Shown here: piece by piece, positions 58,719 to 64,000 of the stretch
Layout of the letters: the number at the start of each line of letters is the position of its first letter
How positions within the stretch are numbered: position 1 is the first letter of the stretch
Source: Cherax quadricarinatus
Taxonomy: Eukaryota; Arthropoda; Malacostraca; Decapoda; Parastacidae
Length of the DNA: 64,000 nucleotides
Assembly (NCBI RefSeq): GCF_038502225.1
Contig: NC_091303.1
Span: 30,994,414-31,058,413 of the forward strand
Direction of reading: 5' to 3'
Translations under genes and position numbers: made by a program
Notes under the pieces: generated by a model
What the model saw: the letters and a program-made list of their open reading frames with translations, nothing else
What the model was told of the DNA's origin: nothing
Database searches by the model: none

Positions 58719-58720
<2 letters not shown>
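57046..58720 (+). mobile_element. LINE-A copy 5
   Basis: A 5'-truncated copy begins at the (CA)n boundary in the linker before RT (GGAAGTTTTTACAG, coding EVFTV) and keeps the whole RT and the canonical 3' end, with AATTAGGTGAGTAC twice before (CA)n. Confidence 0.9.
57079..58644 (+). CDS. LINE-A reverse transcriptase, 521 codons, best preserved RT in the window
   Basis: The frame covers the full RT and C-terminal region. It has TTEEEVKKLLSDLDTSKAMG, GPDNISPWVLREGA, PVSLTCIVCKVMEKIIRR and HGFMEGKSCITNLLEFYDK; motif A FLDCRKAFDTV (residues 168-178); motif B SGVPQGSVLGP (220-230); motif C FADD (250-253); then the thumb, RPILEYAAPVWNP and KYFFSHRVVSKWNSL. Two small in-frame losses are visible against the other copies: about a dozen residues after FDTVP, where copies 4 and 7 read HKRL and onward, and one residue in YVNMMEG where others have VNDM. 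In an intact element the protein copies LINE RNA at the nicked target. Without endonuclease this copy cannot move by itself. Confidence 0.9.
   Translation: MGRQNRREHQEGIYQQVLDDIRTTEEEVKKLLSDLDTSKAMGPDNISPWVLREGAEMLCVPLTTIFNTSIETGQLPEKWKTANVVPIFKKGNRNEALNYRPVSLTCIVCKVMEKIIRRRVVEHLERNKIINENQHGFMEGKSCITNLLEFYDKVTEVRHEREGWVDCVFLDCRKAFDTVPLEDQAHVKGRALQWIREYLTGRQQRVMVREEVSQWAPVTSGVPQGSVLGPVLFLIYVNMMEGIDSEVSLFADDVKLMRRIKSDEDEAGLQRDLERLDMWSSNWLLEFNPAKCKVMKIGEGQRRPQTEYRLGGQRLQTSLREKDLGVTITPSTSPEAHINQITAAAYGRLANLRIAFRYLNKESFKTLYTVYVRPILEYAAPVWNPHLVKHVKKLEKVQRFATRLVPELKGMSYEERLREIGLTTLEDRRVRGDMITTYKILRGIDKVDRDRMFQRGDTGTRGHNWKLKTQTSHRDVRKYFFSHRVVSKWNSLASEVVEAGTIHSFKKRYDKAQEAERERIQ

Positions 58721-58781
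<61 letters not shown>
58721..58781 (+). repeat. (CA)n between LINE-A copies 5 and 6
   Basis: A 61-bp CA run continuous with the GTGAGTAC tail of copy 5 and followed directly by copy 6. Confidence 0.97.
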
Positions 58782-58783
<2 letters not shown>

Positions 58784-59706
58784 CATGACGGAAAGGATAG
58801 ACTCAGAAGTGTCCCTGTTTGCAGATGACGTGAAGTTAATGAGGAGAATTAAATCAGATGCGGACCAGACAGGTCTACAAAGAGACCTGGACAGGCTGGG
58901 TGTGTGGTCCCGAAACTGGCTCCTAGAATTTAACCCTGCAAAGTCATGAAGATCGGAGGAGGGCAAAGAAGACCGCAGACAGAGTATTGGCTAGGAGGCC
59001 AAAGGCTGCAAACCTCACTCAAGGAAAAAGACCTAGGAGTGAGTATAATACCGAGTACATCGCCAGAAGCACACATAAATCAGATAACTGCTGCGGCATA
59101 TGGGCGCTTGGGAAACCTGAGAATAGCGTTCCTGTACCTCAGTAAGGAATCGTTCAAGACTTTATACACTGTGTACGTCAGGTCCATACTGGAGTACGCA
59201 GCACCAGTTTGGAACCCACATCTGGTCAAACACGTCAAGAAATTAGAGAAAGTGTAAAGGTTTGCAACAAGGCTCATTCCAGAACTAGGAGGAATGGCCT
59301 ATGAATAAAGGTTAAGGGATATCAGTCTGACAACACTGGAGGACAGGAGGGTTAGGGGAGACATGATAACGACATACAAAATACTGCGTGGAATAGACAA
59401 GGTGGACAGAGACAGGATGTTCAAGAGATGGGACACAGAAACAAGGGGTCACAATTAGAAGCTGAAGACTCAGATGAGTCAAAGGGATGTTGGGAAGTAT
59501 TTATTCAGTCATAGAGTAGTTAGGAAGTGGAATAGTCTGGCAAGCGATGTAGAGGAGGCAGGAACTATACACAGTTTTAAGACGAGGTACGATAAAGCTC
59601 ATGGAGCAGGGGGAGAGAGGACCTAGTAGCGGTCGGTGAAGAGGCTGGGCCAGGAGCCGAGTCTCGACCCCTGCAACCACAATTAGGTGAGTACAATTAG
59701 GTGAGT
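58782..59706 (+). mobile_element. LINE-A copy 6
   Basis: It starts just after motif B at GACATGACGGAAAGG (coding DMTERIDSEVSLFADDVKLM) and runs to the 3' end with AATTAGGTGAGTAC twice. A small deletion near 58,940 shifts the frame (two frames, 58,782-58,949 and 58,946-59,257), and stops near 59,255 and 59,306 follow. Conserved blocks are KEKDLGVSI, AAAYGRLGNLRIAF and SILEYAAPVWNPHLVKHV. Confidence 0.88.
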
Positions 59707-59715
59707 ACACACACA

Positions 59716-60948
59716 GCAGCCAACATGGTTTCAGAGATAGAAAATCCTGTGTCACAAACCAACTGGAGTTCTATGATATGATGACAGCAGTAAGACAAGA
59801 GAGAGAGGGGTGGGTGGATTGCATTTTCTTGAACTGCAAGAAAGCGTTTGACACAGTTCCACACAAGAGATTAGTGCAAAAACTGGAGGACCAAGCAGGG
59901 ATAACAGGGAAGGCACTACAATGGATCAGAGAATACTTGTCAGGAAGACAGCAGCGAGTCATAGTACGTGGCGAGGTGTCAGAGTGGGCACCTATGACCA
60001 GCGGGGTCCCACAGGGATCAGTCCTAGGACCAGTGCTGTTTCTGTATTTGTGAACGACATGACGGAAGGAATAGACTCCGAAGTGTCCCTGTTTGCAGAT
60101 GACGTGAAGTTGATGAGAAGAATTCATTCGATCGAAGACCAGGCAGAACTACAAGGGGATCTGGACAGGCTGCAGACCTGGTCCAGCAATTGGCTCCTGG
60201 AGTTCAACCCCACCAAGTGCAAAGTCATGAAGATTGGGGAAGGGCAAAGAAGATCGCAGACGGAATACAGTCTAGGGGGCCAGAGACTACAAACCTCACT
60301 CAAGGAAAAAGATCTTGGGGTGAGTATAACACCGAGAATATCTCCTGAAGCGCACATCAAACAACTGTTGCAACATATGGGCGCCTAGCAAACCTCAGAA
60401 CAGCATTCCGACATCTTAATAAGGAATCGTTTAGGACCCTGTACACCGTGTACGTTAGGCCGATATTGGAGTATGCGGCACCAGTCTGGAACCCACTCGT
60501 AGCCAAGCACGTAAAGAAACTAGAGAAAGTGCAAAGGTTTGCAACAAGACTAGTCCCAGAGCTAAGAGGTATGTCCTACGAGGAGAGGTTAAGGGAAATC
60601 AACCTGACGACACTGGAGGACAGGAGAGATAGGAGGGACATGATAACGACATACAAAATACTGAGAGGAATTGACAAGGTGGACAAAGACAGGATGTTCC
60701 AGAGATGGGACAAAGCAACAAGGGGACACAGTTGGAAGTTGAAGACACAGAAGAATCACAGGGATGTTAGGAAGTATTTCTTCAGCCACAGAGTAGTCAG
60801 CAAGTGGAATAGTTTGGGAAGCGATGTAGTGGAGGCAGGATCCATACATAGCTTTAAGCAGAGGTATGATGAAGCTCACGGTTCAGGGAGAGTGACTTAG
60901 TAGCGGGGCCAGGAGCTTGGACTCGACCCCTGCAACCTCAACTAGGTG

Positions 60949-60951
<3 letters not shown>
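59716..60951 (+). mobile_element. LINE-A copy 7
   Basis: A short (AC)n at 59,707-59,715 precedes AGCCAACATGGTTTCAG. The copy begins in the QHGF block of RT, then codes LNCKKAFDTVPHKRL (motif A region), SGVPQGSVLGPVLF (motif B) and LFADDVKLM (motif C), with a one-base loss near 60,045 and a small deletion near 60,365. The last frame (60,448-60,900) is clean through KYFFSHRVVSKWNSLGSD. The 3' end reads CAACTAGGTGAGTAC and continues into (CA)n. Confidence 0.88.

Positions 60952-60994
<43 letters not shown>
60952..60994 (+). repeat. (CA)n between LINE-A copies 7 and 8
   Basis: A 43-bp CA run continuous with the copy 7 tail. Confidence 0.97.
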
Positions 60995-60997
<3 letters not shown>

Positions 60998-61416
60998 CTA
61001 CGGGGATTGTCCTACAAAGAAAGGTTGAGGGAAATCGGCCTGACGACACTGGAGGACAGGAGGGTCAGGGGAGACATGATAACGACATATAAAATACTGC
61101 ACGGAATAGACAAGGTGGACAAAGACGGGATGTTCCAGAGAAGGGACACAGACACAAGAGGTCACAATTGGAAGTTGAAGACTCAGATGAATCAAAGGGA
61201 TGTTAGGAAGTATTTCTTCAGTCATAGAGTAGTCAGGCCGTGGAATAGCCTAGAAAGTGACGTAGTGGAGGCGGGAACCATACATAGTTTTAAGGCGAGG
61301 TATGATAGAGCTCATGGGGCAGGGAGAGAGAGGACCTAGTAGCAATCAGCAAAGAGGCGGGGCCAGGAGCTGTGACTCGACCCCTGTAACCACAAATAGG
61401 TGAGTACAAATAGTTG

Positions 61417-61418
<2 letters not shown>
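60995..61418 (+). mobile_element. LINE-A copy 8, short
   Basis: It starts at GAGCTACGGGGATTGTCC, which codes the block before LREIGLTTLEDRRVRGDM, and keeps only the C-terminal 110 codons (61,007-61,339) and the 3' end (AAATAGGTGAGTACAAATAG, then TTGAGTAC). It is a 5'-truncated insertion with an intact reading frame for its length. Confidence 0.88.
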
Positions 61419-61753
<335 letters not shown>

Positions 61754-61778
61754 ACAGCCTAAAGAACTAAAGAACATT

Positions 61779-62494
61779 TTGGGATTGACAACAGAGACTG
61801 CTACCTCAGCCACAAATAAGAGGACTGTAGGGAAAGAAGGGGCACAACTGCATGGAGAAGCTCTATCAGAGGAGACTGTAGTAAATGAAAGAGCTAACCT
61901 TTATGTGGAGGCCCTAACAGACAACAACAGAGCCCAAGGAAAGCCGAGAAGGGAAAATGACAGGCCACTGAGCCCAAGTACATTAGCCAGTGAAACTGAA
62001 GAAAGGAAAGCTGCAGTGCAGGAAACCAAATTAAATGAGGGGATACACAGGGATACGCAGTGGGAGAATGAAAGGGTGAGGTCAGTCTTTGTGTATGGGC
62101 TCCAGGAAGTTGAAGGGGAAACATATGAAGCAAGAAAACAAGGGGAAAAAAAGCAATTGAAAGCATCATGAAAGCAATAGGAGAAGACGACATGACCCAG
62201 CTGGAAAATTTTCGGAGAATAGGGGGGTTTGTAAAAAAAAGAACCCGGCCAGTGAGAGTGACCTTCAAGGCAGAAGCGACTCGGACCAGGATCCTGCAGG
62301 AGAAAGCACGATTAAGGGACATGCCGGCATACAGGAAGGTGTATCTCGACCGCGACAGAACACAAGAAGAAAGGCAGAAACTGAGAGAGATGGTAAAAGG
62401 CGAAAGGAGGAAAGAGAGGGGATGGAGAAGACAGACAGGAGATCCCAGACCCAGGAAGAAGATCAAATGCAGCCTCCCTCACAACTTCCTATAG
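61779..62494 (+). pseudogene. LINE-A copy 9 ORF1, one frameshift
   Basis: The first frame (61,779-62,171) begins with a polar, charged segment and reaches RSVFVYGLQEVEGETYEARK. A slip in an A run near 62,148-62,155 moves the reading to a second frame (62,168-62,494) with EDDMTQLENFRRIGGF, RPVRVTFKAEATRTRIL, VYLDRDRTQEERQKLREM and a basic C terminus (KGERRKERGWRRQ). VFVYGL and RPVRVTF resemble the RRM-like RNA-binding region of ORF1 proteins in CR1/L2-like LINEs. No zinc finger is seen in the part present. An ATG overlaps the stop of the first frame; this looks like coincidence at the frameshift, not a designed start. Confidence 0.65.
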
Positions 62495-62519
62495 AAGCCT
62501 CCCAACCAGGTCAACCCCA

Positions 62520-63992
62520 GTGCAACCAAACACTTTAAATCAAAACACCCATGCCACATCCAATGCCCCCACCCACTACATTACAAACTCCACCCCCACA
62601 GCAACAACCCATAGTTCCTTACCAGGTCTCCCACTTCCCCAACCCCAATATACCTCCCAGACCACAGTCTTAGAAAAGAAGTTGAAGGTGTGGTATACAA
62701 ATGCAGATGGAATAACAAACAAGTATGAGGAGTGGCACGAAAGAATCAAAGAGACATCCCCAGACATAATAGCACTAACAGAAACAAAACTCACCAGAAT
62801 AATAACAGATTCAATCTTTCCATCCGGATACCAAATCCTCAGGAAAGACAGAGGGAGGAGAGGGGGAGGAGGAGTTGCACTGCTCATTAAAAACCAGTGG
62901 GATTTTGAGAAAATGGAAGGAATGGATGGCATGGGCGAAAGGGACTACTTAGTAGGAACAATCCAGTCTGAGGGACATAAGGTGATAATTGTAGTAATGT
63001 ACAACCCACCACAGAACTGCAGGAGGCCAAGAGAAGAATATGATGAGAGCAACAGAGCAATGATCGACACACTAGCCGAGGTGGCCAGGAGAGCACACAT
63101 GGGGGGAGCAAAGTTACTAGTTATGGGCGATTTCAATCACAAGGAGATTGACTGGGAAAACCTGGAGCCCCATGGGGGTCCCAAAACATGGAGAGCCAAG
63201 ATGATGGATGTGGTACTGGAAAACCTCATGCATCAACATGTTAGAGACACTACCAGAGAGAGAGGAGAGGATGAACCAGCAAGGCTGGACCTTGTATTCA
63301 CCATGAGTAGTTCGGACATCGAGGGTATCATGTATGAAAGGCCCCTGGGAGCTAGTGATCATGTGGTTCTGTGCTTCGAGTACATAGTTGAGCTCCAAGT
63401 GGAGAGAGTAGCAGGAATAGGCTGGGAAAAAACAAACTACAAAAGGGGGAACTACTCAGGCATGAGGAACTTCCTTCAAGACATTCAGTGGGAGAGGGAA
63501 CTGACAGGAAAACCAGTACAAGAAATGATGGACTATGTAGCAACAAAATGCAAGGAGGCAGAGGAGAGGTTTGTTCCCAAGGGAAACAGAAATAATGGGA
63601 AGAACAGAACGAGTCCTTGGTTCACCCAAAGGTGTAGGGAGACAAAAACTAGGTGTACTAGAGAATGGAAAAGGTACAGAAGACAGAGAACTCAGGAAAA
63701 TAAAGAAATCAGCCGACGAGCCAGAAACGAATATGCACAGATAAGAAGGGAGGCTCAGAGACAATATGAAAATGACATAGCATCAAAAGTAAAGACTGAC
63801 CCGAAGCTGTTGTACAGCCACATCAGGAGGAAAACAACAGTCAAGGACCAGGTAATCAGACTGAGGAAGGGTGATGGGGAATTCACAAGAAACGACCAAG
63901 AGGTATGTCAGGAGCTCAACACAAGATTTAAAGAGGTATTTACAGTGGAAACCAGTAGGACTCAAGGAAATCAGAACAGGGGGGCACACTAG
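62520..63992 (+). CDS. LINE-A copy 9 endonuclease and linker, intact frame
   Basis: A 490-codon frame entered at a GTG, so the true start is unclear. A proline-, threonine- and asparagine-rich leader (about 1-55) precedes the APE-type endonuclease: VWYTNADGITNKYEEWHERI, DIIALTETKLTRI with catalytic Glu, GGVALLIKNQW, VVMYNPPQN, LLVMGDFNHKEIDW (Asp and Asn), LDLVFTMSS and LGASDHVVLCF with the catalytic Asp-His. A basic linker follows (FVPKGNRNNGKNRTSPWFTQR, RRARNEYAQIRREAQ) to YSHIRRKTTVKDQV, where RT begins in other copies. No catalytic residue is missing. In a live element this enzyme nicks the target strand and sets insertion-site preference. A stop lies at the right edge before RT, where the sequence departs from copies 3 and 5. 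Confidence 0.88.
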   Translation: MQPNTLNQNTHATSNAPTHYITNSTPTATTHSSLPGLPLPQPQYTSQTTVLEKKLKVWYTNADGITNKYEEWHERIKETSPDIIALTETKLTRIITDSIFPSGYQILRKDRGRRGGGGVALLIKNQWDFEKMEGMDGMGERDYLVGTIQSEGHKVIIVVMYNPPQNCRRPREEYDESNRAMIDTLAEVARRAHMGGAKLLVMGDFNHKEIDWENLEPHGGPKTWRAKMMDVVLENLMHQHVRDTTRERGEDEPARLDLVFTMSSSDIEGIMYERPLGASDHVVLCFEYIVELQVERVAGIGWEKTNYKRGNYSGMRNFLQDIQWERELTGKPVQEMMDYVATKCKEAEERFVPKGNRNNGKNRTSPWFTQRCRETKTRCTREWKRYRRQRTQENKEISRRARNEYAQIRREAQRQYENDIASKVKTDPKLLYSHIRRKTTVKDQVIRLRKGDGEFTRNDQEVCQELNTRFKEVFTVETSRTQGNQNRGAH

Positions 63993-64000
63993 AAAGTCCT

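Overview
The window looks like repeat-dominated nuclear DNA of an animal, most likely an arthropod. The LINE tails, the tRNA-derived SINE and the Penelope-like foldback remind me of decapod crustacean genomes, but that attribution is recollection and inference, not something tested here. I find no host protein-coding gene, no intact tRNA or rRNA gene, and no bacterial or CRISPR feature. Every coding stretch of any length belongs to a transposable element or is an open frame forced by a simple repeat.

Layout. (1) 1-926 is unrecognised flank. (2) 927-33,220 is one uninterrupted 32.3-kb satellite built on a 15-bp unit, CTAGTCACTAGTGAA. It reads as palindromic ACTAGT hexamers separated by a 1-nt (C) or 2-nt (GA, sometimes TC) spacer. 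It is organised at several scales: 15/16 bp, 540 bp, about 1.9 kb, about 4.2-4.8 kb and about 7.8 kb. A roughly 0.5-kb block has moved between distant parts of the array, and a 46-bp piece sits inverted. (3) 33,236-34,942 is a hAT-like DNA element with near-matching ends and an 8-bp target duplication; it contains a 9-bp minisatellite, a G-rich tract and a truncated LINE. (4) 34,943-39,095 holds a SINE fragment, a decayed LINE (family D) and AT-rich DNA. (5) 39,096-50,975 holds same-strand copies of a CR1/Jockey-like LINE (family A) and a truncated Ty3/gypsy element with its candidate LTR. (6) 50,976-55,685 is unrecognised DNA followed by an old LINE (family C) carrying several younger insertions, including a Penelope-like foldback with a hammerhead-ribozyme-like core and a SINE. 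(7) 55,686-64,000 is a head-to-tail run of six LINE-A copies, most separated by (CA)n.

How the parts relate. The LINE-A family encodes an ORF1 with an RRM-like region and an ORF2 with an APE-type endonuclease and reverse transcriptase. Its 3' end carries GGTGAGTAC followed by (AC)n, and most copies begin exactly at a (CA)n run, so new copies appear to land in microsatellites, including the tails of older copies. The gypsy element is notable because integrase lies upstream of reverse transcriptase and RNase H, the order described for Gmr1-like elements. All elements visible here are 5'-truncated, frameshifted or interrupted; the best preserved frames are the RT of the copy at 57,046-58,720 and the endonuclease of the copy entering the right edge.
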